Assembly: GCA_024222395.1 (NCBI GenBank)
Contig: JAAEPE010000288.1
Location: forward strand, 1-44,087
Length of the DNA stretch: 44,087 bases
DNA from: Myxococcales bacterium
GTDB taxonomy: Bacteria; Myxococcota_A; Polyangia; Haliangiales; Haliangiaceae
Reading direction: 5' to 3'
Shown here: piece after piece, positions 9,407 to 18,402 of the stretch
Layout: each line of letters opens with the position of its first letter
Numbering within the stretch: the stretch's first letter is position 1
Notes under the pieces: generated by a model
Databases searched by the model: none
What the model was told of the DNA's origin: nothing
What the model saw: the letters and a program-made list of their open reading frames with translations, nothing else
Program-made: the position numbers and the translations under genes

Positions 9407-9568
9407 CTAGACCGCCGAGCACAAAGCCTGATCGTTCTGGCGGCCCCTTCTTCCCGATTGCGGCGTTATTCATATCGTCACTTGTCCAGACAAGCTCCTC
9501 ATTCACGCCTCGCACTCGAAAAGAAATGACTCGTCATTTCTAATCATCTTTTATGCTCGGCGGTCTAG
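9407..9568. repeat. CTAG-ended 162-bp interspersed repeat, copy R1
   Basis: The element begins CTAGACCGCCGAGC and ends with the inverted form GCTCGGCGGTCTAG, 162 bp overall. Its interior is the most diverged of the complete copies. It includes a local hairpin (AGAAATGA / TCATTTCT) near the right end. It lies between the converging ends of rnhB and the anti-sigma gene and has no coding function that I can see. Confidence 0.85.
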
Positions 9569-9601
9569 GCTGAGTGCGCACGACACGCGCCTAAGAAAAG
9601 A

Positions 9602-10744
9602 CTACTTCTTGACAGAGCGGCAGGCCTTGAGCCGTGCATCCTGCAAGAACGTGCGATCGTAGTAGCCGCTATCGATGCTACGGATCTGCCTTCCAAGAGA
9701 CAAAACGCGTGCGCAGTCGCCGCGTTTGGCAGCAGAAATCGCCTTGGCATGCAAGTTTGGAGCTTTGGGGCTCGCCTTCTTATCCTCGTCCTTCTTATCT
9801 GCCTCATCCGCTTCATCGCTATCATCATTCGCACCCACAGCATCGGCTGGAGGAGCAGGGGGAGCCGATGACAGCTTGTCATAGGATTGTGTCGCCGGCC
9901 GCTTCTTCGGCTTTGGCGATGGCTTGTTCTTCTGCTCGGAGCTCCTGGTCGGCGCTCGCACTTGTTGCTCAGGCGTCACAACGACCGGTTCCGCTGCCAC
10001 TTCTGTGCCGCCCCTCGGAGCCTTGCTCTTTGGAGAGACGTCTGGAGCGTCTACAATGCCAATCACTCGCCGCTCATCGGCTTGCCCGCCGCCGCCAGGC
10101 CCTGAGCCAGTGCCTTGACCACCACCGAAATTCAAGTCGCCAACTGCGGACTTACTGCGCGATTTGCGCTGCTTGCCCGGAGTAGCAGAGTTCCCTTTGG
10201 ACGCTTTGCCTTCCTTGAAGACCGCCCTGTCTCCTCCCTTGATGCTCTTCCCGCCGAGGAGGCCAGCTGCCGCGCCCTCTCCAATAGGCTCGTTGGCAAC
10301 ATTTGAGCTGTAGACCGGATCTTCGCTGGGGGCCTCTGCTCGGGACGACACCTGCGGCTGAGCCATTTCCGCTCCGCCTTTGACATAGAGAGTCCCGGCC
10401 ACGCCCACCACGAGCACGAGTGTCGCAGCCGCTGCAAAACCCGGCTGGGCAACAAGCGGCATGAGGAGATCACTGAACCAGGCGAAAATCCCCTTGGACC
10501 CTGCTGCAGGCTTTGGCGCGTGCTGCGCAGCCATCGCCAGGAGCCTATTTGTCACGGCGTCAGAGGGCTCTTGCTCTGGCATGTCGCGGAATAGCGAACG
10601 CACGCGCTGCATTCCGAGAAATTCGTCATCTGAGACAAATTCGGAACCCTCTGTCTCGGCTCCATCTTCCGGGTACAGGAGCGCGAGAAGATCACTAGTC
10701 TCCTTCTCGTCCTCGAGTACGTCGGTATTGATCTTGTCGCTCAT
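9602..10744 (-). CDS. Probable membrane-bound anti-sigma factor
   Basis: This is a 380-residue protein encoded 6 bp downstream of the ECF sigma gene. An acidic N-terminal part of about 90 residues would be cytoplasmic and could bind the sigma factor. One transmembrane helix follows at about 106-130 (GFAAAATLVLVVGVAGTLYV). A long, low-complexity, Gly/Ser/Pro/Lys-rich outer region comes next. The last 50 residues are helical, with two Cys (DCARVLSLG and LKACRSVKK). No HxxxCxxC zinc anti-sigma motif is present. The function is inferred from position and topology; sequence similarity to a named anti-sigma family is not evident to me. Confidence 0.7.
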   Translation of the reverse strand: MSDKINTDVLEDEKETSDLLALLYPEDGAETEGSEFVSDDEFLGMQRVRSLFRDMPEQEPSDAVTNRLLAMAAQHAPKPAAGSKGIFAWFSDLLMPLVAQPGFAAAATLVLVVGVAGTLYVKGGAEMAQPQVSSRAEAPSEDPVYSSNVANEPIGEGAAAGLLGGKSIKGGDRAVFKEGKASKGNSATPGKQRKSRSKSAVGDLNFGGGQGTGSGPGGGGQADERRVIGIVDAPDVSPKSKAPRGGTEVAAEPVVVTPEQQVRAPTRSSEQKNKPSPKPKKRPATQSYDKLSSAPPAPPADAVGANDDSDEADEADKKDEDKKASPKAPNLHAKAISAAKRGDCARVLSLGRQIRSIDSGYYDRTFLQDARLKACRSVKK

Positions 10745-10750
10745 CAGATC

Positions 10751-11410
10751 TTACTTATAGGGAAGTGCCTTTGCCATGTCGCTGAACTCCTCGAGTTCTA
10801 GGCGAAGTTTTTGAAGCGCGTACCTCATGCGGCTTTTGACGGTGTTCTCTGGAACACCGACCACCTCAGAAATTTGCTTAAACGGCATGTCGAGGAACTC
10901 GCGCATGAGGAAGACTTCACGTTGTTCCTCGGAGAGTTCGGCCAACGCCGATTGCAGCTTTATTTGGATTTCTTTGGACACAGCAGCTCTGTCGGATGGC
11001 AATTCGTTACCTGCCACCACATCAAGTAGGGTTCCACTGCCGTCTGAGGACGACAGCGGCGAATCAAGGCTTTTTGCTTTGCGATGTTTCGCTCGTCTAC
11101 TCTGGTCAACGCACAGGTTGCGGGCAATGGTGTAAAGCCATGTCGTAAATTTTGCTTGTTGCTTATATTTTCCGGCGCTACGAATCACTCGCAAGAAGGC
11201 TTCTTGGAGAAGATCCTCAGCAAGCTCGCGGCTTTGCACGAACCGGAGGATGAAATTGAATACCGGTTTGCGATGACGATTTAGCAAGATCTCGAAGGCT
11301 CGAACCTCCCCTTGCTGGTAGCGAAGCATCAGAGCTTCGTCGGCTTCGTCTTGCAGCATCACTAGCGGTTTCGTCTTCTTTTGCCCAGGATCTGTGTGTC
11401 GGTAGGACAC
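10751..11410 (-). CDS. ECF-type RNA polymerase sigma factor
   Basis: The 219-residue product has sigma region 2 (YQQGEVRAFEILLNRHRKPV, then LAEDLLQEAFLRVI and FTTWLYTIARNLCVDQSRR) and region 4 (LSEEQREVFLMREF, with the helix-turn-helix FKQISEVVGVPENTVKSRM). Regions 1 and 3 are absent, as in group 4 (ECF) factors. The frame opens at GTG 11410; an ATG at 11359 (MLQDEADEAL) is an equally reasonable start and neither has a clear ribosome site. It is followed directly by its probable membrane anti-sigma partner. The 215 bp upstream, before the dead mutM, hold no gene that I can see. Confidence 0.9.
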   Translation of the reverse strand: MSYRHTDPGQKKTKPLVMLQDEADEALMLRYQQGEVRAFEILLNRHRKPVFNFILRFVQSRELAEDLLQEAFLRVIRSAGKYKQQAKFTTWLYTIARNLCVDQSRRAKHRKAKSLDSPLSSSDGSGTLLDVVAGNELPSDRAAVSKEIQIKLQSALAELSEEQREVFLMREFLDMPFKQISEVVGVPENTVKSRMRYALQKLRLELEEFSDMAKALPYK

Positions 11411-11625
11411 GCTTGTCGCGGTTCGCGCTCACAGGTGCGGCGTCACAGTACCCCAATCAAAGGACCATCACAAAAGGCGGGCATGTCGGTTTTGAAACAA
11501 CGGCTCTCGGTCAATCCTTCACCCAATGCGGGGATTGGCCCGTCCCCACTATTGCGGACAACTTCGACCCCAAAAGGTTTCCAATTCTTTGCTGGAAGCG
11601 ACATGGGGGCCTCAATGTACTGAAC

Positions 11626-12312
11626 TTATGAGTATCTTTGACAACGAGGACAGTAATACGTGGCTCGCTGCTGCTGCACAAGCCGTCGAATGCGCCCTGA
11701 ACAGTCAGAATCTGGGCACGCGACGTCTTCTCGGTCGTACACTCAGAGGTAATGGCTGTGCTTCCCCGCGTGGCCGTCGGCAGCGACAAAATCCTTCATA
11801 CTCGTGCCACCGTGCATCAGCGCCCGTTCCAAGACGTCGCGCACGGCAGCTACCAGCCGCTCGCACCTCATGATGATGAGCCTGCTCGCCGGAGTCTTGG
11901 GATGAATCTTGGCGACAAGCCTCTGACCTAGACTGCCGAGCACAAAAAGTGACCAGAAATCGCCGAATCGCCTTGGGTCTGAGAACCGCAAAATACGCCC
12001 ATCTTCGAGGCCCCATTCGACATGCGTATGAGGCGGCGTAGCTGCACCGGGTGAGAAGTGACGGAAGCGACCACTCATTCCGAGATGTACCAAAATGCTC
12101 TGAGGGCGACCCTCCATGTCCAAAAGCAGATATTTCCCTAAACGCAATACTCCATCGAAGACTCCGACCTTGCTAGCCTTGTGAAGAGCGCGGAGGTTCA
12201 CGGGTTGGCCGAGGCGTAGGTTCTCTCCCGACCACCACACCGCAGAAACCTTGGCTCCAAGCACCGGCGAGAGCGTTCACCGGACCGTCTCGACTTCAGG
12301 TAGCTCAGGCAT
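11626..12312 (-). pseudogene. mutM: Formamidopyrimidine-DNA glycosylase pseudogene
   Basis: The reading starts with ATG at 12312, overlapping the end of rsmA, and gives MPELPEVETVR. A TGA stop follows at 12277-12279 where the family has Arg (CGA to TGA). It continues in frame as TLSPVLGAKVSAVWW, then KYLLLD, VHLGMSGR and LRFSDPRRFGDFW. Next come six residues encoded by a scar of the interspersed repeat, and then VAKIHPKTPAS. Normal Fpg proteins have about 50-60 more residues between DPRRFG and the xIHP segment, including part of the helix-two-turn-helix. A second TGA at 11743-11745 interrupts before VYDRED, and the zinc finger follows (CPDSDC, CPRC). Two nonsense codons and an internal deletion make it non-functional. 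Confidence 0.9.
11928..11947. repeat. Scar of the CTAG-ended repeat inside mutM
   Basis: About 20 bp beginning CTAGACTGCCGAGCACAAA match one terminus of the 162-bp repeat with one mismatch; compare R1, CTAGACCGCCGAGCACAAA. The scar lies exactly where 50-60 codons of mutM are missing, so a repeat copy was probably there when the deletion happened. Confidence 0.6.
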
Positions 12313-13162
12313 GCAGACCGGCAGCCACGACCGAATCGGTGAGAGCAGCAAACTCCTCTATCGAGAGCGTCTCACCTCGGCGGCCACCATCAATGCCTAC
12401 ATGATCGAGAGCTGCCAGCACGCGTTCCTTGGAGTAGCGCGATTGCAGAGCGTTTCTGAGTGTTTTGCGGCGCTGGGAAAAGCCGGCGTGAACAACGTCG
12501 GAGAAGGCCTTCTCATCTGGGATCGGGGCTCTTGGCTTGTCGAGTATTTCTAGCTTTATGACCGTGGAATGAACCCGAGGCGGCGGACTGAAGTCTTCGG
12601 GCTTGGCTTGCACCACCGGCGAAATATCTGCGTATGCCCCCATGAGCACGGTGAGGGCGCCATAGGCCTTCACCCCGGGAGGAGCCAGCATGCGATCGGC
12701 CATCTCCTTCTGGATCATGGTGACGATGCGCGTGATGTCGTGCCTGGCTTCGAGAAGGCGAAAGAGAATCTGCGAGGCGATTTGATACGGGAGGTTTCCG
12801 CAGACAGCGATCTTCTCACCGCGCCACTTCGCAATGCCGCTGTAGTCGTAGGTCATCGCGTTGGCTGGGTGAATCACGACATTATCTAGGTGCCCAAGCT
12901 CCGCCTTCAGCACCTTGAGCATGTCCGGATCGCGCTCCACGGCCACGACTTGACCATCGGGAACCCGTTCGGCCAAACGCATCGTCAACGTGCCAAGACC
13001 GCTCCCGACCTCGACTGCCCAGTCGTGGCACGAGCGGATTGTGGCGTCGACGATGGCGCGGTAGACCCGCTCAGAAACCAGGAAGTTCTGGCCCCATGAT
13101 TTCTTCGCTGAGAGGCCGTAGCTGGCCAGTAGCGTGCGCGCATCGGGAAATGCCGGAGTCAT
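12305..13162 (-). CDS. rsmA: 16S rRNA (adenine1518-N6/adenine1519-N6)-dimethyltransferase
   Basis: The 285-residue RsmA/KsgA enzyme dimethylates two adenosines of the helix-45 loop in 16S rRNA during small-subunit maturation. Visible features are KKSWGQNFL near the N-terminus, the SAM-binding VEVGSGLGTLT, the acidic VERD end of strand 2, and the catalytic NLPYQIASQI. The C-terminal domain carries FSPPPRVHSTVIKL and FSQRRKTLRN. Its ATG overlaps the end of tsaD and its stop overlaps the ATG of the mutM pseudogene, so the three form one leftward operon. Confidence 0.96.
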   Translation of the reverse strand: MTPAFPDARTLLASYGLSAKKSWGQNFLVSERVYRAIVDATIRSCHDWAVEVGSGLGTLTMRLAERVPDGQVVAVERDPDMLKVLKAELGHLDNVVIHPANAMTYDYSGIAKWRGEKIAVCGNLPYQIASQILFRLLEARHDITRIVTMIQKEMADRMLAPPGVKAYGALTVLMGAYADISPVVQAKPEDFSPPPRVHSTVIKLEILDKPRAPIPDEKAFSDVVHAGFSQRRKTLRNALQSRYSKERVLAALDHVGIDGGRRGETLSIEEFAALTDSVVAAGLHA

Positions 13163-14178
13163 GTGAGTGTCACGCTGGGCAAAGGCAGGCCTGAGTTTGC
13201 GTTTTGGTCGATGCCCGCTCGGTCACCGCGCTCAAGCATATAGGTACCGGCTGCAGCGATCATCGCCGCATTATCTGTGCAGCGAATGGGAGGGGGCACA
13301 TAGACGCGAAAACCGTGTTTTGATCCCGCCTCCCGGAGGCCGGCTCGAATGCCACTATTCGCTGCCACGCCGCCACATACCTGCACATGCCTAAGCCCTT
13401 CCAGCTTCGAGGCCTTGCGAGTTTTTCTTACTAGCACCTCCACGACCGTGGCTTGAAAGCTGGCGCACAAGTCTGCCAAGTCTTGTCCTTCTGGCAGCCC
13501 CCCTTCGCGAACGATATTGAGCACGGCGGTCTTGAGACCAGAGAATGAGAACTCCAGCTTGGTCTCCGGCTTGAGCATCGGCCTGGGAAGCGGCACCGCC
13601 TTGGAGTCACCGGTTTGAGCGAGTTTATCGACCGCTGGGCCGCCCGGATAACCCAGTCCAAGGAGCTTGGCCACCTTGTCGAAAGCCTCGCCAGCAGCGT
13701 CGTCGCGGGTCGCCCCAAGCTCTACTAATGCGCCAGGCCCATCCACGCGCATTAGTGAAGTGTGGCCACCAGATACCACGAGGGCGAGGTGTGGATAGGG
13801 AGGATATTCGTCTTCGAGTCGAATCGCGCTGAGGTGCCCTTCGAGGTGATGAACGCCAACAACCGGAATGTCTCTGGCGTAGCCAATAGCCTTCGCAGTT
13901 TGCAGAGCGACGAGAAGAGCACCAATGAGACCGGGCCCCTGAGTAACCGCAATGCCATCGATGTCATCGAGGGTTACGCCGGCTTCTTTGAGCGCCTGAT
14001 CAAGAACAGGAACCACATTGGCGACATGAGCGCGAGACGCAAGCTCGGGCACAACCCCTCCGTAGCGCGCATGCACATCTACCTGCGAGGCGATGATGTC
14101 AGAGAGAACGCGATGCCCGTCCTCGACAATCGCCGCGGCAGTTTCATCACAAGAACTCTCGAGCCCTAGAACCAACAT
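13159..14178 (-). CDS. tsaD: tRNA N6-threonylcarbamoyladenosine synthase subunit
   Basis: The 339-residue TsaD (Kae1/YgjD family) transfers threonylcarbamoyl to A37 of ANN-decoding tRNAs, together with TsaB and TsaE, which are not in this window. Features are LGLESSCDETAAAI at the N-terminus, the metal-binding HHLEGHL (family HxxxH), the ASKH-fold phosphate motif LVVSGGHTSL, and GGVAANSGIR near the C-terminus. The length is typical. It is first in the tsaD-rsmA-mutM' operon. Confidence 0.97.
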   Translation of the reverse strand: MLVLGLESSCDETAAAIVEDGHRVLSDIIASQVDVHARYGGVVPELASRAHVANVVPVLDQALKEAGVTLDDIDGIAVTQGPGLIGALLVALQTAKAIGYARDIPVVGVHHLEGHLSAIRLEDEYPPYPHLALVVSGGHTSLMRVDGPGALVELGATRDDAAGEAFDKVAKLLGLGYPGGPAVDKLAQTGDSKAVPLPRPMLKPETKLEFSFSGLKTAVLNIVREGGLPEGQDLADLCASFQATVVEVLVRKTRKASKLEGLRHVQVCGGVAANSGIRAGLREAGSKHGFRVYVPPPIRCTDNAAMIAAAGTYMLERGDRAGIDQNANSGLPLPSVTLT

Positions 14179-14313
14179 CGCGCGGACTCTGGCTCAGGTC
14201 ACAGCCTTGGTCAACATCCCATTTCAATCGGAGGGCATTCGCGCACTCGCACCATCTCACGGGTGGCTACGCCGGGTTTGGAGACCAACGCCAACTCGTT
14301 TGGCACCAAGCCC

Positions 14314-17067
14314 CTAGAGGGAATCGAGGAGAGCGCGAACGTCCGCTGCGTCGGGTGCACTGGGCCGCAATTCCAGGTAGCGCCCAAATGCCTTGCGAGC
14401 ATCGGCGTGGTTTCCTTGCTCGTAGGCCGCATGGCCACGAATACGCCAGCCTTTGGCACGCCGGGAGGCGACGAATGTCAAATCGGTAGCAACCTCCAAT
14501 GCCGCCCTACTGTCTCCGAGTGCCAGGAGAGTCTCCGCCTTTAGCAAGAGGGCCGTGGTGCTCGTGCGTATATCCAAAGCTTCATCGATGAATTGCAGGG
14601 CTTCGAGTTTGTCGCCCCGTCTCTTTGCTTTGCGCGCCGACGAGAGGAACGCCTTCAGCTTCTTTTCGTCATCATTGACGTTCTCCGCTGGGTCCGGGAG
14701 AGTCATTGCGGGAGCGGCGTCTGCAAGCTTGGCGACTACAGCGGCATCCGGAAATGTCGGAGCGACTGCGACTGCGGCGGCGTCGACAGGCAGAGTCGCC
14801 TGGGTTGTCGTACTGCCAGCGTCGGCGATGACAGGTGAATCGGGAAGCTGCGGCAGGGCGATGGCAGCTGCATCAAACCCTGCCCCCTGTTCTGAGGCGT
14901 TCGAATCGGCGGAGGAGTCACCACCTTGAGTGCGCACTGCGACGAAGGCTAGAGCTGCGGCGGCGGTAACGCCGACGAGTGGCCAGAGCAATGATCCTCT
15001 TGGTTCCTCGTCGTCATCCTCGTCGTGTTTGGAGATCGACGGCACAGGCCTATCCTCTGTGTCTTCATTCTCCTCGACCTTCGGTGCGAGCTCTGCCTTG
15101 GATGGCACCGAGCCGGAGACCATGCCCTCTGGGCTGCTATCGGAGGAGATAATGTCGCCGGTATCGACCTCTTTGACGAAGGATCGATTCGGGAGCGCCC
15201 CATCTTCGTCCTTGGCGTAGCCGGCTTCCACCACGAGGGTGACTTCGGCGTCCTCGCTAGCCCCCACCGCGTCAGGGGTGTCTTCTTGCTCTTCGTCGTT
15301 CTCATCGTCGGGGCCACCTGCCCCGTCTTTGGATTCCTCCAACTCTTCATCGGAGCCCGTAGCACTTGCAGATTGCGCATCGCTGTCCGCGCCTTCTGGC
15401 ACATCCACCTGCGGGGCCTCTTCGCCCGCGTCTCCGACTTCCTTCGGCGCAGTTTCCTCGTCTAGGCCACCCTGTGATTCTGAGACAGCAGCAGGCGCTT
15501 CATAAGCGAGTTGCTCCGCAACGGTCTTGTCGGCGAGCTCCTGCTCAGGCGCTGTCGGATCGGGGAGTTCCGCTTTCTCCAATTTCGAAACATCGAGGGG
15601 TGGAGGAATGACGACCGCTAGGGGCTGGGTATTGCCCTTGGCTGGAGTCGCTGTATTGGAGTTCTTCCTAGCGAGGTTTTCGGCAAGTTGCCCTTCGATA
15701 CTAGTCGCGCGTTTCTTCAAGCCAATTTGCACAATAGCCAGTCCATGAGAGGCGGTTCTCTTGGCGTCTTGAGCGCGGTCGCTAGTATCCACTACCGTCG
15801 CTTCGCCGATGGCCTTGTCGAGTAGGCAACTCAAGTCGCGGCCCTCCGGCTCGGAAGAGACCTTGGGGAAATCGGCCTCGGCCGGTGCGGTCGGGGACTT
15901 CGCAGAGGCCTCGGCCGGTGCGGCAGCCCGAGCTAGATATTCAGAGTCGCTGGCTGAGTCCGTAATAGCTGAGTCTGCATCTTCAGCCTCGGCCTCCCCG
16001 AGTTCTTCGGAGGTCGGTGCGGCAGCCTCTGGAATTGTGTCTTCTAGATAAGCTGGTACCTCGGCCTCGTCATATTTGATATTGAGATCCTCGATAGCAA
16101 AGGTGCCGCTCCCAACTTTGGCACCAGCTTCCACAATGATGCCCTCGAAATAGAGCTTACTGATGATCTCTACTGCTTCTAGATCTCCGATATTGCCGCC
16201 GTCGATCACTTCTTGCAGCGTTCTACGAGCGTCGAAGAGTCGGAGAATTTTATTTACCTCGTCTGGCAGTGCGGAAAGCCGGTCCCACAGCTCGTCGTAC
16301 ACGACTTCAAACCTCTGACTCAGCGGAGGCAGCTGCTCCTGCATGCGACCCCACTCATCGAGGCGGCGCATGCCTTCCATCAGCAAGCCTTGGCTCGACA
16401 TCTCAATGAGCGGCTTGCGGCGTACAGGTCGAAAGAGCGCCTCGAAGTCGCCATCGTTCCACGTGAGCAAACGATAGACAGCATCCTCACCTTGGAGGTG
16501 TCCTGCTTCCGCGTCGATAACGCGACCGTCCTTGAAGAAGATTGTCGCTTGGCACTTCTCATCGGCCTTAAAGTGGATAAGGCCAGTCTTGCGGCTCACT
16601 TCGATCGTCTGTATGAGATCAACCACGCCCATGTCGCTCAAACGGCCAGCAAAGCGGGTATTTGTGTCCTTATTCTGCTCGAAATTCTTCCGATCTCTCT
16701 TTTGCAGAAGAATTCGAACTCGAGTTAGGATTTCTTTGATGTAGATAGGTTTCGTGAGGTAGTCGTCTACTCCTAGCTCGAGGCCGCGGATCTTACTCTC
16801 GATGGAGGTCTGGCTCGTGAGGAAGATGAAGGGAATCTCGCCCCAATCAGGATACTCTTTGAACTCTCGACAAAAGTCGTAACCGTTCATCTCCGGCATG
16901 TCCGTATCGGAGATTACGAGGTCTGGCACGGAGCTCTTGGCCTTCGCGATGGCCTCACTGCCGGTCTCGGCTGTAGCCACATTGAAGCCAGCCTTCTTGA
17001 GTGAAACCTCAAGAACCCGCAAACTCTTCGAATCGCCATCGACGAGAAGTAGACTGGGCTTAGCCAA
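14314..17067 (-). CDS. REC-PATAN(DUF4388)-TM-TPR signalling protein
   Basis: This is a 917-residue protein of unusual layout. Residues 5-115 are a receiver domain with phospho-acceptor Asp54 (VISDTDMPEMNGYDFC) and Lys106 (DDYLTKP). A DUF4388/PATAN-like domain follows at about 140-225 (FAGRLSDMGVVDLIQTIE, FKDGRVIDAE), and then a winged-helix-like segment up to about 330. A very acidic, Ala/Glu/Asp-rich linker of roughly 350 residues leads to one TM helix near 690-708 (LLWPLVGVTAAAALAFVAV). The last 120 residues are TPR-like (KAKRRGDKLEALQFIDEAL and the following helices). Phosphorylation inside would thus be physically linked to a repeat domain outside. No histidine kinase lies beside it. Confidence 0.85.
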   Translation of the reverse strand: MAKPSLLLVDGDSKSLRVLEVSLKKAGFNVATAETGSEAIAKAKSSVPDLVISDTDMPEMNGYDFCREFKEYPDWGEIPFIFLTSQTSIESKIRGLELGVDDYLTKPIYIKEILTRVRILLQKRDRKNFEQNKDTNTRFAGRLSDMGVVDLIQTIEVSRKTGLIHFKADEKCQATIFFKDGRVIDAEAGHLQGEDAVYRLLTWNDGDFEALFRPVRRKPLIEMSSQGLLMEGMRRLDEWGRMQEQLPPLSQRFEVVYDELWDRLSALPDEVNKILRLFDARRTLQEVIDGGNIGDLEAVEIISKLYFEGIIVEAGAKVGSGTFAIEDLNIKYDEAEVPAYLEDTIPEAAAPTSEELGEAEAEDADSAITDSASDSEYLARAAAPAEASAKSPTAPAEADFPKVSSEPEGRDLSCLLDKAIGEATVVDTSDRAQDAKRTASHGLAIVQIGLKKRATSIEGQLAENLARKNSNTATPAKGNTQPLAVVIPPPLDVSKLEKAELPDPTAPEQELADKTVAEQLAYEAPAAVSESQGGLDEETAPKEVGDAGEEAPQVDVPEGADSDAQSASATGSDEELEESKDGAGGPDDENDEEQEDTPDAVGASEDAEVTLVVEAGYAKDEDGALPNRSFVKEVDTGDIISSDSSPEGMVSGSVPSKAELAPKVEENEDTEDRPVPSISKHDEDDDEEPRGSLLWPLVGVTAAAALAFVAVRTQGGDSSADSNASEQGAGFDAAAIALPQLPDSPVIADAGSTTTQATLPVDAAAVAVAPTFPDAAVVAKLADAAPAMTLPDPAENVNDDEKKLKAFLSSARKAKRRGDKLEALQFIDEALDIRTSTTALLLKAETLLALGDSRAALEVATDLTFVASRRAKGWRIRGHAAYEQGNHADARKAFGRYLELRPSAPDAADVRALLDSL

Positions 17068-17250
17068 CGAGTATGTCTCTGTGGTCGGTCAAGAATCAGA
17101 ATCGGGTTCATTGAGAATTTGTATAAACCCCTCGAATTGCAGAAGTCTATCACGGTTCCTTGTCCCGTGCCTTTTGACACACGCCCTACCTCACAGGTAA
17201 AGAGACTTCAGACCCACATTTCGCGTTCTCCCCTCAGAGGTGCCCATAAC

Positions 17251-17844
17251 ATGCGAGATTTATTAGAAAAATTCAACCTTACTCCTTCAGCCAATGCAGA
17301 GATTGGGAGCTACGTGGACTTGCTGATGCGCTGGAACGCAAAGATCCAGATGACGTCCACCAGGGACGAGGCTGAGTTCGTCAGCCGACACGTTGCAGAC
17401 AGTCTGGAACTCGCCAAGCATATTGGCTCCGACATTCGACGCATGATCGACGTGGGATCTGGCGGAGGCTTGCCTGGCATTCTCTTGGCGATTGTTCATC
17501 CCGATGTTGAGTTCCTGCTCATCGAACCAACGAACAAGAAGCATGCGTTTCTCTCTACGGTCCGACGCGAACTTGGGCTCAAGAATCTCAAGACCAAGGC
17601 TGTAAGGGATGAGCAGCTTCTCACCAGCCCGGATTTCGAGCCCTTCGACGCCGCCGTAGCGCGGGCCGTGTGGTCTATCGAAGAGTGGCTTGAGCGAGCC
17701 CCTTCTCTTCTGCGTCCGGGCGGGCAGATCTTCGCCATGGAGGGACTTCGTCGGGCCGAGGTTACTGGAGAGTTCATACGCCACTCCTACGAGTTGGAAG
17801 TTGGGCGTACGCGTTCGATACTTTGCGTGACGGCCAGTGCATGA
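17251..17844 (+). CDS. rsmG: 16S rRNA (guanine527-N7)-methyltransferase
   Basis: The 197-residue RsmG (GidB) methylates G527 in 16S rRNA. It has LLxRWNxKIQMTS, then EFVSRHVADSLEL, the SAM-binding DVGSGGGLPGILLAI, and a C-terminal AVARAVWSIEEWLERAPSLL. I chose ATG 17251 because AGAGG at 17236-17240 is well spaced and the protein then begins like the family; the frame is open further upstream to 17119. Its TGA overlaps the ATG of the bioF pseudogene (ATGA), so rsmG headed an operon whose distal genes have died. In most bacteria parA-parB follow rsmG near oriC; here they do not. Confidence 0.93.
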   Translation: MRDLLEKFNLTPSANAEIGSYVDLLMRWNAKIQMTSTRDEAEFVSRHVADSLELAKHIGSDIRRMIDVGSGGGLPGILLAIVHPDVEFLLIEPTNKKHAFLSTVRRELGLKNLKTKAVRDEQLLTSPDFEPFDAAVARAVWSIEEWLERAPSLLRPGGQIFAMEGLRRAEVTGEFIRHSYELEVGRTRSILCVTASA

Positions 17845-18402
17845 GCTTCTTGCAGGCCGAGCTCGCGACGCTTGAGTCCCAGCACGTCGGGCGGACACTA
17901 GACCCCGAGCGCAAGCTAGTGATCGGTCTGATGCTCCTGCTTTCCCGATTGGAGCGTTGCTCACTTCCTCATTTGCCCCGGCAAGATCCTCATTCGCGCC
18001 TTGCACTCGAAGAATCAGAACTCACCATCCTTGGTCATTCTTTTCGCCCGACGGTCTAGACCACGCCAGTCTTGTCGATGGAATTCGGCTTAGCAAAATG
18101 GGCTGCAAGATTGCTACGCGCTGCTCAGTTCCACCGGTTCGCAAGCTCCTTGCCAAGCCGGGGCGCTATCGGTGCCGATTTGTCGCCAATGATAGCGTCT
18201 TTTCCATGAACGAAGACTCGCCCGACCTCCGCGCCTTGCGTTCAGATGCGTCGAGGACTACTGAATGTTGGACTTCTAGAACCGGGGGCGCACCTGTCGC
18301 CGACATTTCCTGTGGTGGTAGGCGGAGCTGGAGAAACGCTCTCCGAGTATGAGCGACTCCTCGATTGCGACCTCTACTGCCAAGCTATCCAGACGAAGGG
18401 TC
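17841..18402 (+). pseudogene. bioF: 8-amino-7-oxononanoate synthase pseudogene
   Basis: Three pieces of BioF are recognisable. The N-terminus, MSFLQAELATLESQHVGRTL, starts at 17841 and is cut by repeat R2. A middle piece after R2 reads HASLVDGIRLSK, LLAKPGRYRCRF and DSVFSMNEDSPDL, matching the family HASxIDGxRLS and TDSVFSMDGD blocks. After a frame change a C-terminal piece reads SPTFPVVVGGAGETL and LYCQAI. About 140 residues are missing at the R2 junction. A second gap removes the segment with the PLP-binding lysine. The enzyme cannot be made. Confidence 0.85.
17898..18059. repeat. CTAG-ended 162-bp interspersed repeat, copy R2
   Basis: It runs from CTAGACCCCGAGCGC to CGCCCGACGGTCTAG, 162 bp. 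It lies inside the bioF pseudogene, with the first 19 codons of bioF on its left and a middle fragment on its right. Roughly 140 codons are lost at the junction. It has the same orientation as R1, R6 and R8. Confidence 0.9.

Noticed and set aside
9407..9568. Short open frames inside the repeats as small genes
   Set aside because: Frames differ between copies, are broken by indels and lack ribosome sites; the conserved features are the ends and the length.
11400..11625. ECF-type autoregulatory promoter (GGAAACC-like box) upstream of the sigma gene
   Set aside because: The match to known ECF -35 and -10 elements is weak and the spacing uncertain.
17287..18006. A 239-codon minus-strand open frame across rsmG and R2
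   Set aside because: It is antisense to conserved rsmG codons and to a repeat, with no family similarity.
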